Part shown: positions 36,911 through 45,218 of the stretch, piece after piece
Numbering within the stretch: the first letter of the stretch is position 1
Layout: every line of letters starts with the position of its first letter
NCBI GenBank assembly: GCA_041394705.1
Contig: JAWKHS010000017.1
Coordinates: forward strand, 62,001-126,000
DNA: 64,000 nucleotides
From: Vicinamibacterales bacterium
GTDB taxonomy: Bacteria; Acidobacteriota; Vicinamibacteria; Vicinamibacterales; UBA2999
Direction: 5' to 3'
Notes under the pieces: generated by a model
The model's input: the letters and a program-made list of their open reading frames with translations, nothing else
Told to the model about the DNA's origin: nothing
Database searches by the model: none
Translations under genes and position numbers: made by a program

Positions 36911-37636
36911 GTGAGCGACAACTTCCGATTCCTGATCGTAGGCGCAGGTCGCGGAGGGACCAGTCTCCTGGCGGCCCTGCTCGATTACCACTCGCAGCTC
37001 GAAGTGGGGTTCGAACAGCACGCCGAGTCGTGCCTGATGGGCAAGGCGCTGCCGCCCGGGGTTCCCATCACCTTCGAGGGCCGCGTCGGAGCGTTCATGG
37101 CGGCATGCCACGCGGATGCCGATCGGTATGCCGGCAGAATCTGGGGCAACAAGATCACGACCGAACAGGTCTTGTCGCTCGAGACGGCGCCCCCGCCGGC
37201 GTCTGCGGGGTCGTTCGACGTGCTCAACGCCCTCTTCAATCAGCACCTGCGCGATCAGGCGGTGGTGTTCATCCTGCGAGACGGGCGGGCGTGCGTGAAC
37301 TCGAAGGTGCGCCGAACCGGGCAGCCGATGGAGATCGCGTGCCGGAAGTGGTTGTACTCGGTCGAGTGCTACCAGTTCTTCAAGACGCGCCATCCGCGCA
37401 GCCTGTGCGTCAAGTTCGAGGACCTGCTGGCCGCTCCAGAGTCCACGCTTCGGTCAACCTGCGAACTCCTCGGGATTCCCTACGAGCCCGGGATGCTGGA
37501 GGGCGTCGCGAACGAGAAGATGCTCCCCGACTATCGAAGCGCGACGATTGACCGCTCGAAGCGTGCTCCGGCCGACCTTCCCGAGCCTCACTTGGAGTCG
37601 ATCCGGGCAGGCCTCATCGAGTGCGGGTACCTGTGA
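36911..37636 (+). CDS. Sulfotransferase domain protein
   Basis: A 241-residue P-loop protein. FRFLIVGAGRGGTSLLAALL has the phosphosulfate-binding loop (GRGGTS, residues 13-18), and VVFILRDGRACVNSKVRR is the 3'-phosphate site (LRDGRAxxNS). LCVKFEDLLAAPEST is a conserved C-terminal block of bacterial sulfotransferases. It starts at GTG 36911. It is the fourth sulfotransferase of the locus, and its sequence differs from the other three, so different positions may be sulfated. Confidence 0.83.
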   Translation: MSDNFRFLIVGAGRGGTSLLAALLDYHSQLEVGFEQHAESCLMGKALPPGVPITFEGRVGAFMAACHADADRYAGRIWGNKITTEQVLSLETAPPPASAGSFDVLNALFNQHLRDQAVVFILRDGRACVNSKVRRTGQPMEIACRKWLYSVECYQFFKTRHPRSLCVKFEDLLAAPESTLRSTCELLGIPYEPGMLEGVANEKMLPDYRSATIDRSKRAPADLPEPHLESIRAGLIECGYL

Positions 37637-37679
37637 GCCCGGACATCGGCTGGAGCGGCCGGACCCGCTCCAGCCGCCG

Positions 37680-38216
37680 TCACATCGTCGTGACCACTAC
37701 CGACGCTTTCGTCGTCTCCCACTGAATGACGATCACTCCGCCCTTCCCGGCGGGGTTCTTGTCGAGCGAGATCGTCAGGCGTTCCACGGGCGTCGACAGC
37801 TTCTCCACGCGCATCGGCACGCGGCCCAGGTCCTGGGCCTGGTTGTAGTCGGTGCCCCACTGGCCCACCTGCTTGTTGAGCACCAGGCGCCAGGTCTTTT
37901 CGTCGATGAGGGAGTAGAGCGAAATCTTCCCTGGGTTGACGTGGATCGGTCCGAACATCAGGGCCTTGTCGGTCTCGAGGACGGTGGCTTCATCCGCGCC
38001 GGTGCGCCAGATCTGGCCGTACGGCACCAGGCCGCCGAAGATCTTCCGGCCCTTCATCGCCGGGCGCCCGTAGGTGATGCTCACGTTGGCGCCGTCGATG
38101 GTGCCCTTCACGGTCTCGTGGGGGCTGACACGCTGTTCCTGCGCGGTCCCGACGCCCGCGGCCACTGCCACGGCCGCGACGATCACGGCCCAAATGTATG
38201 CACGACGCTGAGTCAC
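37680..38216 (-). CDS. Secreted DUF2911 protein
   Basis: A 178-residue protein with a signal peptide (AYIWAVIVAAVAVAAGVGTAQ) and a DUF2911 domain covering the rest. The domain is recognised by 'SITYGRPAMKGRKIFGGLVPYGQIWRTGADEAT' (quoted in part: YGRPAMKGRKIFG) and 'KISLYSLIDEKTWRLVLN'. The family is frequent in Acidobacteriota and Bacteroidota; its function is unknown. The start is GTG 38216 with AAGGAG eight bases upstream. Confidence 0.88.
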   Translation of the reverse strand: MTQRRAYIWAVIVAAVAVAAGVGTAQEQRVSPHETVKGTIDGANVSITYGRPAMKGRKIFGGLVPYGQIWRTGADEATVLETDKALMFGPIHVNPGKISLYSLIDEKTWRLVLNKQVGQWGTDYNQAQDLGRVPMRVEKLSTPVERLTISLDKNPAGKGGVIVIQWETTKASVVVTTM

Positions 38217-38277
38217 GGCTACGGCTCCTTGAACGACACACGTTCGGCGGACTCCGTGCCGCCGGACGTGGGTTTGG

Positions 38278-38283
38278 ACTCTA
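38278..38283 (-). promoter_or_regulatory. Candidate -10 element for the DUF2911 gene
   Basis: TAGAGT on the minus strand, about 60 bases before GTG 38216. No clear -35 was found. Confidence 0.35.
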
Positions 38284-38318
38284 GCACGGACGATCTGGTT
38301 CCCACGGCCGGGCCGTGT

Positions 38319-39227
38319 TCAGAGAATCCGCTTGCCGAACGCCGAGAGCGCGAGTTCGGTCGCGAGCTCCGCCGTGGCGTTGCGGACGTCGAGCGCCGGG
38401 TTCACTTCCACGAGGTCCAGCGCCACCATCCGGCCCGATTCGGCGACGGCCTCCGCCACGAAGTGCGCCTCGCGGTAGTCGAGGCCGCCCTTGACGGGCG
38501 TGCCGACGCCGGGCGCGATCGCCGGGTCGCACGCGTCGAGATCGTACGACACGTGGATGCCGCCCGTGCCGGCCGACGCCGCCGCGAGCGCGCGGTCCAT
38601 CACCTCGCCGATGCCGAGCCGGTCGATGTCCTTCATGGTGAAGGCGTGCACGCCGGCCTCCCGGACGATCTCCTTCTCGCGATCGTCGAGATTGCGGATG
38701 CCCACCAGGACGACGTGCTCGGCACGGACCGACGGCTCGGAGCCCGCGAAGCGCGCGAGCTCCTGCGGCTCGCGCCCGAGGAGGGCCGCCAACGGCATGC
38801 CATGCACGTTGCCGGAGGGCGAGGTGGCGGGCGAGTTGATGTCGGCGTGGGCGTCCACCCAGATGACGCCCAGGGCCTTGCCCTGCGCCCGGAGCCACGC
38901 CGCGCTGGCGGCCACGGACCCGGCGCCCAGGGAATGATCGCCGCCGAGCACGATGGGCAGGGCGCCTTCGCCGAGCGACGCGAGCGCCGTCTGATAGAGC
39001 CTCTGGCACACGCGGGCGATGTCCTTCACGTAGCGCTTGCTCGGGTCGCCCGGCCCCTTCCGCTCGGGCATCGGCGAGGGCACGTCGCCGCGGTCGCTGA
39101 CGGTGACGCCCAGCGCCGTCAGCTGGTCGGCGAGTCCGGCGATGCGGATGGCCGACGGGCCCATGTCCACGCCGCGGCGGTTGCCGCCGAGGTCCAGGGG
39201 AACGCCGATGAGATGCGCGAGCGGCAT
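38319..39227 (-). CDS. rocF: Arginase / ureohydrolase
   Basis: A 302-residue member of the ureohydrolase superfamily, which hydrolyses arginine to ornithine and urea with two Mn ions. Metal ligands are visible in GGDHS, DAHADIN and SYDLDACDP, and VEVNP closes the site. Length and the N-terminus 'GVPLDLGGNRRGVDMGPSAIR' favour arginase over agmatinase or formimidoylglutamase. ATG 39227 is used; a TACAAT hexamer 17 bases upstream may be its -10 site. It stands alone between unrelated genes. Confidence 0.88.
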   Translation of the reverse strand: MPLAHLIGVPLDLGGNRRGVDMGPSAIRIAGLADQLTALGVTVSDRGDVPSPMPERKGPGDPSKRYVKDIARVCQRLYQTALASLGEGALPIVLGGDHSLGAGSVAASAAWLRAQGKALGVIWVDAHADINSPATSPSGNVHGMPLAALLGREPQELARFAGSEPSVRAEHVVLVGIRNLDDREKEIVREAGVHAFTMKDIDRLGIGEVMDRALAAASAGTGGIHVSYDLDACDPAIAPGVGTPVKGGLDYREAHFVAEAVAESGRMVALDLVEVNPALDVRNATAELATELALSAFGKRIL

Positions 39228-39355
39228 GGACGGAGCCAGGCGGGATTGTACCGGCCTCTCAAGAACGCAGGATGTGGGGTTCGTGTCGCATGTGCGTGCT
39301 ATATTATGGGGTTTGTTTTCACCCGCCTCGATCGGGCGGGTGTCGCGGAGGCAGC

Positions 39356-40543
39356 GTGCCCATCCTCGTCCGGCCAGTGCGCGAACAGCTCGAGCACGAC
39401 CGCATCATCCGACTGCTGCAGGCGCGTCACCAGAAGAAGCACGACGCGGTGGCCAACGTGGGCGGGGAGCCGCCGACATCCATCGTGATCGGCTCCAGCG
39501 AGTTCACGCCCGACGTCATCCTGCTCACGAATGACAAGGCGCGGCGGCTCGAGGCCGTCATCGAAGTGGAGACCGGCGAGTCCGTGAACTCCCTCGAGGC
39601 GCTGGCGCAGTGGGGGCCGTTCAGCCGCCTGCGCGTGCCGTTCCACCTGTACGTGCCGCCACACACGCTCGACACCGTGCGGCGCCTGTGCAAGGACCAC
39701 AACGTCACGGTCGCCGAGTTGTGGACGTACCACCCGCACCTGGACCAGATGCGGTTCACGCTGATCCAGAAGGCCCCCGACGCGGCGCTGGCGGCCGCCA
39801 GGAAGGCCGGCCTCACCGGCACGCCGAAGTTGAAGGTGGCGCCGCCGCCCCCCCCGCCGCCTCCGCCGCCCCCGCCTCCGCCGCCGCCCGCCCCGTCGAA
39901 GACGGCCGAATCCAGGGGAACCGTCCGGACCGCCGCCCAGAAGGCCGCGCTCGGCAAGTTCGTCGCTGCGGCCAAGTCGTCGGCGGCCCGTCAGGCCGCG
40001 GCGGCTGCAGCGGCCGCGGCGCCGGGGACCCCCGCCGGGAAACCCGGGACGGCGGTAAAGCCGTCGAGCGGGCGACCGGCCGGCGGCGCCAAGCCGTCGC
40101 CCGCGGCGCCGGCCCCTTCCACGCCAGCGCCGAAGGCCGTGGTCGCGCCGCCCGCCAAGAGCCCGGCCGCTCCGAAGTCGGGGCCGTCCAAGCCGGCGGC
40201 CGCGAGTTCGGCGTCGAAGCCGGCGGCCGCGGCGAAGGCGCCGGCACTGCCGTCAGCGGCTCCGCCCGCGAAGGCTGCCCCGAAGGCGGCGCCCGCCAAG
40301 GCCGCGCCGGCCAAGCCGGCGGCGAAGCCCGCCGCGACGTCGAAGCCCGCGGCAACGTCGAAGCCCTCACCCGGCAAGCCCGCCTCCGCGAAGCCGGCCG
40401 CCAAGGCGGCTCCGGCGAAGGCGTCGTCGGCCAGGCCCGCCGCCAAGTCGGCAAGCCCCGCCAAGGCGGCCAAGCCGGCGGCCAAAGCGAAGCCGGCGGC
40501 CAAACCGGCGGCGGGCAAGCGGCCGACTGGCAAGCGCCGCTAG
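39356..40543 (+). CDS. Nuclease-like domain fused to a histone-H1-like tail
   Basis: A 395-residue protein. Residues about 1-155 form a compact domain with 'PDVILL' and 'AVIEVETGES', similar in layout to PD-(D/E)XK nucleases, although the final lysine is replaced (EVET). A run of 16 prolines follows (about 163-178). The remaining 200 residues are built almost only from Ala, Lys, Pro and Ser (AKPAAK-type), like AlgP or histone H1 tails that bind DNA. GTG 39356 has GGAG upstream. Translation through the proline run should need elongation factor P. The next gene starts six bases after the stop. Confidence 0.7.
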   Translation: MPILVRPVREQLEHDRIIRLLQARHQKKHDAVANVGGEPPTSIVIGSSEFTPDVILLTNDKARRLEAVIEVETGESVNSLEALAQWGPFSRLRVPFHLYVPPHTLDTVRRLCKDHNVTVAELWTYHPHLDQMRFTLIQKAPDAALAAARKAGLTGTPKLKVAPPPPPPPPPPPPPPPPAPSKTAESRGTVRTAAQKAALGKFVAAAKSSAARQAAAAAAAAAPGTPAGKPGTAVKPSSGRPAGGAKPSPAAPAPSTPAPKAVVAPPAKSPAAPKSGPSKPAAASSASKPAAAAKAPALPSAAPPAKAAPKAAPAKAAPAKPAAKPAATSKPAATSKPSPGKPASAKPAAKAAPAKASSARPAAKSASPAKAAKPAAKAKPAAKPAAGKRPTGKRR

Positions 40544-40549
40544 CGAACC

Positions 40550-41236
40550 GTGCCGTACCTGCGACTGACGGCGGACCGCCGGGGCTACGAGAACACGTTC
40601 CTGCTCCACGTGCCGGCGCCCGGGCAGCCGCCGCGGGTGCTCTACTGGTACCGCACGGCTCCGGGCCTGCGCATCGGGCGGCCCGCGCTCGACGAGTCCG
40701 CCATGCGTTCGCTGGAGGAGCAGTACCCGGACATCGACTTCGACTGGACCTACATCCTCGACGTCGGGTCGATGACTCCCGTCGAAGTGGAGGCCCCCCT
40801 GCCGCCCAGGCGCCGCCGGCCGAGGCCGGCCGAGGCCGACGCCGACGCCGACGCGAACGTCGCGCCGGACACGTCACGATCGGAAGAGCCGGCCCGCGAG
40901 CTCACGGCCACCGACGCCGCCCGGCCGACGCAGGCACTGGTGGTGGAATCTCCGTCGGCGGACGGCCCTTCGACGGCCCGCGCTCCCGGGCCGGATCTCC
41001 TCGGACAGCTGCTCGGGCGAGGCATCGCCGCGAGCCTGCGCGGCCGCCACGACGAGCTGCGTGCGCGGATCGACGCCAGCGCCGCACCGGCCGACATCGT
41101 GGCCGGCTGGCGCCAGCGCCTCGAGGCCCTCGACCCCGATTGCTGGACCACGCCAGAGGCGGTCCTGGCGGGCATGCAGTCCGTGGATCGCGACCTCGAT
41201 GCGCTGACCGACGCCCTCGACGCGGCCGACAGCTGA
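40550..41236 (+). CDS. Conserved hypothetical protein, partner of the H1-tailed protein
   Basis: A 228-residue soluble protein. An N-terminal domain of about 80 residues ('FLLHVPAPGQPPRVLYWYRT', 'PDIDFDWTYILD') is followed by an acidic and disordered middle (ADADADANV) and a helical C-terminus of about 80 residues. No family was recognised. It starts six bases after the stop of the nuclease-like gene, so they are probably in one operon. The acidic linker could contact the basic tail of that protein, which is inference only. Confidence 0.65.
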   Translation: MPYLRLTADRRGYENTFLLHVPAPGQPPRVLYWYRTAPGLRIGRPALDESAMRSLEEQYPDIDFDWTYILDVGSMTPVEVEAPLPPRRRRPRPAEADADADANVAPDTSRSEEPARELTATDAARPTQALVVESPSADGPSTARAPGPDLLGQLLGRGIAASLRGRHDELRARIDASAAPADIVAGWRQRLEALDPDCWTTPEAVLAGMQSVDRDLDALTDALDAADS

Positions 41237-41286
41237 CCTGGCTGGCCAGAGGCGTCAGGCCCGGCCGCCCGGCCCGTGACTGTGTC

Positions 41287-41292
41287 TATACT
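41287..41292 (+). promoter_or_regulatory. -10 element, leaderless configuration
   Basis: TATACT ends seven bases before ATG 41300 and one base before ATG 41294, which favours the downstream ATG. Confidence 0.6.
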
Positions 41293-41299
41293 GATGCCC

Positions 41300-42577
41300 A
41301 TGACCTATCGCCGCCTCGCCGTCGCCGGTGTCGGGCTCGCGCTCGGCACGCTGCTCGCGTCGTCAGCCGCGCTCGAGGCCCAGCAGCCGGCGGCGGGCCA
41401 GCAGCAGGGGCGGCCGCCGGGGCCGGACAACGTCTTCCGCGCGTCGGTGGACCTGGTGACCACCGACGTCATCGCTCGCGACGAGCGCGATCAGTTCGTG
41501 GCGGATCTCACGAAGGACGACATCGAGATCTACGAAGACGGCGTGAAGCAGGAACTGGCGTCGATGACGCTCGTGCACGGCGGCCGCGTGCTGAACCTGC
41601 AGGCGCCCCCGCCGCCGCCGACCCAGGAGGGCATCATCCTCCCGACGGCCCGGCCCAGGAACGACGCCGCCGGCCGCATCTTCCTGTTGATCGTCGACGA
41701 CCTGCACCTGGACTTCCGCAACACGGGGCGGATCCGCGACCTCTTCAAGCGGATTTCGAACACCCTCGTCCACGAAGGCGACATGTTCGGCATCGTGTCC
41801 ACGGGGCCGTCGTCGCTGGCCATCGACCTGACCTACGACCGGAAGGTCCTCACCGAGTCCATCAAGCGCATCACGGGCAACGGCCTGAAGCCCTCGGACA
41901 TCATCCAGGGGCAGGACGGGCCGCAGGGGCCGGCGGAGGTCCGCTACCGGGCCCACGTCGCCTTCTCCACGGCCCGGGACATCGTGTCGCAGCTCGAGCG
42001 CGTCACGAACCGGCGGAAGGCCGTGGTGTGGGTGAGCAACGGCTTCGACTTCAACCCGTTCGAGAAGCAGCGGATGGGGGAGGACCCGGTCTACGGCGGG
42101 CGCTTCGGCCAGACGCCGGAAGAAGGCCAGGAGATGAACCGGCAGTTCAACCAGGGGCAGCAGTTCGCGGACGCCGACCTGGCCCGCGAGCTGGCCGACC
42201 TGACGCGCGCCGCCAACCGCGCCAATGCCACCTTCTACACGATCGACCCGCGCGGGCTCGTGGCCGGGCAGGACCTGGACGAGACCGTGGACCCGTCGGA
42301 CTTCGCCCAGCACATCCGGAAGACGCAGGACAGCCTGCGCGTGCTGGCCGACGAGACGGGCGGCATCGCCATCGTCAACCAGAACAACTTCGACAAGGGC
42401 CTGAAGCGGATCGACGCGGAGACGAGCGACTACTACGTGGTGGGCTACTACTCGAGCAATCCCGATCCCCTGAAGCGCACGCGGAAGATCGAGGTGAAGG
42501 TGAAGCGGGAAGGCCTGAGCGTGTGGAACCGCACGTCGTACACGCTGCGCCAGCCGCCGCCGCCCTCGAAGCAGTAG
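41300..42577 (+). CDS. Secreted VWFA-related protein of acidobacterial type
   Basis: A 425-residue protein with a signal peptide (LALGTLLASSAALEAQ). The mature part has the block 'VDLVTTDVIARDERDQFVADLTKDDIEIYEDG' (recognised from VTTDVIARDERDQFV and DIEIYEDG) that defines the VWFA-related family abundant in Acidobacteriota. A von Willebrand A-like region follows (RIFLLIVDDLHLDFRNTGR), and the end, 'SDYYVVGYYSSNPD', is also conserved in the family. The MIDAS motif is modified (DDLHLD). The function is unknown and presumably periplasmic or surface binding. Confidence 0.88.
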   Translation: MTYRRLAVAGVGLALGTLLASSAALEAQQPAAGQQQGRPPGPDNVFRASVDLVTTDVIARDERDQFVADLTKDDIEIYEDGVKQELASMTLVHGGRVLNLQAPPPPPTQEGIILPTARPRNDAAGRIFLLIVDDLHLDFRNTGRIRDLFKRISNTLVHEGDMFGIVSTGPSSLAIDLTYDRKVLTESIKRITGNGLKPSDIIQGQDGPQGPAEVRYRAHVAFSTARDIVSQLERVTNRRKAVVWVSNGFDFNPFEKQRMGEDPVYGGRFGQTPEEGQEMNRQFNQGQQFADADLARELADLTRAANRANATFYTIDPRGLVAGQDLDETVDPSDFAQHIRKTQDSLRVLADETGGIAIVNQNNFDKGLKRIDAETSDYYVVGYYSSNPDPLKRTRKIEVKVKREGLSVWNRTSYTLRQPPPPSKQ

Positions 42578-42605
42578 GCGCGGGAGCCGGCGCAGCCGGC
42601 GCGCG

Positions 42606-42782
42606 CTAGTTCCGCTCGGACACCGGACGCGCCGCGCCCTGCGGCGCCGGCTTCGCGGTGGCGATCGACTCCAGGATCCGGGACTTCAGCCAGGACACGG
42701 GCTCGGGCTGCAGCGCGGTGAACGCGCGCCATTCGGCGTCGCTGAGGGCGATGCTGATGACGCGATCAGGGGTCGGGCTCAT
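42606..42782 (-). CDS. Small protein of 58 residues
   Basis: A 58-residue basic protein starting MSPTPDRVISIALSDAEW, with a short helix (VSWLKSRILESIATA). It looks like a compact strand-plus-helix domain, perhaps of the ribbon-helix-helix kind. The SD GGAGG lies seven bases before ATG 42782. The frame stays open far upstream, but only this part has a credible start. It converges with the VWFA gene and is divergent from the aminotransferase gene. Confidence 0.62.
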   Translation of the reverse strand: MSPTPDRVISIALSDAEWRAFTALQPEPVSWLKSRILESIATAKPAPQGAARPVSERN

Positions 42783-42950
42783 GACAAGGCCTCCACGGTA
42801 CATCGGGCGCATCGTAGTCATCGTGGGTCCAGATGCGAAATAGAATGATCGAATTGCACCAATGTTCTCCAGGGATGTGACGTCGGCCGTCCCCTCCGCA
42901 TTGTGACGGCCCGGCTTGCGCGGCATAATCTGAGCGACTTCGAGGCGCTC

Positions 42951-44150
42951 ATGACACCGTGGACCCTGGCCCGACGCTGCGACCGAATGCACCCCTCCGT
43001 GCTCCGCGAGATCCTGAAGGTGGCTGAACGGCCCGGCGTGAAGTCGATGGCCGGGGGCCTGCCCTCGCCACTGACCTTCCCGGTGGAAGCCATCCGCGCG
43101 GCCTGCGAGCGCGTGCTCACGGACGCACCGGCCGCCGCGCTGCAGTACGCGGCCAGCGAGGGCTTCACGCCGCTCCGCGAGTGGGTGGCGGCACGGCTCT
43201 CGCGCCCCGGCTACACCGTCGAGGCGGACCAGGTGCTCATCACGACCGGGTCGCAGCAGGGGCTGGACCTGGTGGCCAAGGCGCTCGTCGACGCGGGCAG
43301 CCCGGTGGCGGTCGAGCAGCCGACCTACCTGGGCGCCCTGCAGGCCTACGTGCCCTACGAGCCGGTCTTCGTGCCGATCCAGGCCGACGACGAGGGCCCG
43401 ACCGCCGACAGCATCCGCGATCTGGCCACGCGCGCCCCTGGAACCCGCTTCGCCTATCTGCTCCCGAACTTCCAGAACCCGACCGGCGGCCAGATCAGCG
43501 ACGCCCGGCGGGACGCGATCGTCGCCGCTGCCGCCGAGGCCGGCGTGCCCATCGTGGAGGACAACCCGTACGGCGACATCTGGTTCGACGAGCCGCCGCC
43601 GCCGTCGATGACGTCGCGCTGGCCCGACGGCTGCGTCTATCTCGGATCGTTCTCGAAGGTCCTCACGCCGGGCTTCCGCCTCGGCTTCCTCGTCGCGCCC
43701 AGGGCCCTGCACTCGAAGATCCTGTCGGGCAAGCAGGCGGCGGACCTGCACACGCCCGGCTTCAACCAGCGCGTGGTGTACGAGATCGTGAAGGACGGGT
43801 TCCTGGACCGGCACGTGCCCACCATTCGCGAGCGCTACCGCGCCCAGCGCGATGCCATGGCCGAGGCGCTGCGCGCCACCATGCCCCCGGGCACCACCTG
43901 GCGGGAGCCGAAGGGCGGCATGTTCTTCTGGGTCCGACTGCCCGAGGGCTACGACACGATGCCGCTCCTCGAGAAGGCCGTGGAGGCCGGCATCGCCTTC
44001 GTGCCCGGCGCGCCGTTCTACACGGAGTCGCCGGACTCGCGCACCATGCGGCTGAGCTTCGTCACCCTGACCACGGCCGACATCGCCGACGCCGTGGCCG
44101 CGCTGGGCCGCGTCGTGGCGGAGGCGGGCGCCGCGGCGATGGCGAAGTAG
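42951..44150 (+). CDS. PLP-dependent aminotransferase (LysN / 2-aminoadipate type)
   Basis: A 399-residue fold-type I aminotransferase. SMAGGLPSPLTFPVEAI and LQYAASEGFTPLR resemble LysN and related alpha-aminotransferases. PNFQNPTGG binds the cofactor ring, SFSKVLTPGFRLGF contains the PLP lysine, and MRLSFVTL contains the substrate-carboxylate arginine. It probably transaminates an aromatic, branched or alpha-aminoadipate substrate; the exact one is not fixed by sequence alone. ATG 42951 with GAGG is preferred over GTG 42903. It converges with the LysR gene. Confidence 0.87.
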   Translation: MTPWTLARRCDRMHPSVLREILKVAERPGVKSMAGGLPSPLTFPVEAIRAACERVLTDAPAAALQYAASEGFTPLREWVAARLSRPGYTVEADQVLITTGSQQGLDLVAKALVDAGSPVAVEQPTYLGALQAYVPYEPVFVPIQADDEGPTADSIRDLATRAPGTRFAYLLPNFQNPTGGQISDARRDAIVAAAAEAGVPIVEDNPYGDIWFDEPPPPSMTSRWPDGCVYLGSFSKVLTPGFRLGFLVAPRALHSKILSGKQAADLHTPGFNQRVVYEIVKDGFLDRHVPTIRERYRAQRDAMAEALRATMPPGTTWREPKGGMFFWVRLPEGYDTMPLLEKAVEAGIAFVPGAPFYTESPDSRTMRLSFVTLTTADIADAVAALGRVVAEAGAAAMAK

Positions 44151-44168
44151 CCGGGCCCGGCGCCTCGC

Positions 44169-45071
44169 TCAGGGGGCGAGGCGGAGGCGGGGCCGGACCT
44201 TCTCGAACGCCTTGATCACCTCGTCCACCGCGCGCGGCGTGCGGCTCATCTTCGGGTAGACCCAGCCCGTCTCGCGGATGAGCGGGCGCCCATCGATGCG
44301 CGCGCAGTGCAGGTGGCCGCTGGCGACGTCCCGGGCCACCGACTGATACGAGACGATGGTGATGCCGAGGCCGTGGCGCACCAGGGCCTTCAGGATCTCG
44401 ACGTTCTCGGTCTCCATCACGATGCGCGGCTCGATGCCGGCCGACGCGAAGAACTCGTCCACCACCCGCCGGGTGTTGGAGCCGGCCTCGAACAGCACGA
44501 AGGGTTGGGCCGCCAGGTCCTGGGCGTTGACCTTCCGCTTCTTCGTCAGCGGGTGCTTGGTCCCCGTCACGACCAGCAGCTCTTCCTGCAGCACCGGAAC
44601 CGTCACCATGTCGGCGTCCCGGATGGGGAGCGTCAACAGCGCCAGATCGCCGGTGCCGGCGCGCAGGTGCTGGACGCACCGGTCCGTGCTGGCATTGATG
44701 ATCTTGACGTCGATGCCCGGATGCTGGCGCGTCAGCTCGGACAACAGCGCGGGGATGACGTAGAGGCACACGGTCATGCCGCCCAGGATGCGCACGGTGC
44801 CGCGCAGGGTCTCCTGGCTGTCGCTGATGCCGGCAACGGTGTCGGCCAGGTCCTGGAAGACGCGATGGCTCAACTGGAGGAGCGACTCTCCGGCGGGCGT
44901 GATGCGGATGCGGCGGCCGATCCGGAGGAAGACGGGCGTCTTCAGTTCGTCTTCGAGCAGCAGGATCTGGCGGCTGATGGCCGACTGCGAGACGTGCAGC
45001 TTGTGCCCGGCAGCGGTGAAAGATCCGGTTTCGGCGATGGCGCGAATGATCTCGAGTTGGCGGAGGTCCAC
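44169..45071 (-). CDS. LysR-family transcriptional regulator
   Basis: A 300-residue LysR regulator. The N-terminal winged helix-turn-helix is MDLRQLEIIRAIAETGSF with 'KLHVSQSAISRQILLLEDEL', and the C-terminal two-lobed effector domain begins near residue 90. An Asn/Arg pair in 'AGSNTRRVVDEFF' lies in the inducer cleft. Its target could be the convergent aminotransferase, but the two are end to end rather than sharing a promoter, so this is weak. GTG 45071 is used, with TATACT 11 bases upstream. Confidence 0.9.
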   Translation of the reverse strand: MDLRQLEIIRAIAETGSFTAAGHKLHVSQSAISRQILLLEDELKTPVFLRIGRRIRITPAGESLLQLSHRVFQDLADTVAGISDSQETLRGTVRILGGMTVCLYVIPALLSELTRQHPGIDVKIINASTDRCVQHLRAGTGDLALLTLPIRDADMVTVPVLQEELLVVTGTKHPLTKKRKVNAQDLAAQPFVLFEAGSNTRRVVDEFFASAGIEPRIVMETENVEILKALVRHGLGITIVSYQSVARDVASGHLHCARIDGRPLIRETGWVYPKMSRTPRAVDEVIKAFEKVRPRLRLAP

Positions 45072-45082
45072 GGTTGCGGCCC

Positions 45083-45088
45083 AGTATA
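45083..45088 (-). promoter_or_regulatory. -10 element of the LysR gene
   Basis: TATACT ends 11 bases before GTG 45071, leaving a leader of only a few bases. Confidence 0.5.
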
Positions 45089-45183
45089 CATCTGGGACAG
45101 AGATGGACCTATCGGCAACCGACCGAAGGCGTTATGTGTGAAAACGGCTGAGCCGTCGGACGGAGGGGGAGGCGGGCGGGTGA

Positions 45184-45209
45184 GGGGCCCGGCGCACCGG
45201 CCGGACCCC
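45184..45209 (-). terminator. Possible terminator of the peroxiredoxin gene
   Basis: On the minus strand GGGG-T-CCGGC pairs with GCCGG-G-CCCC around a six-base loop, 10 bases past the stop codon. No clear T tract follows, so it may be only a stabilising hairpin. Confidence 0.35.
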
Positions 45210-45218
45210 CTCGGGCCG

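Noticed and set aside
39427..39975. Minus-strand ORF with a poly-Gly run
   Set aside because: It is the antisense of the poly-Pro region of the nuclease-like gene.
42606..43814. 402-residue minus-strand ORF
   Set aside because: Only the last 58 codons have a credible start and composition; the rest is antisense to the aminotransferase.
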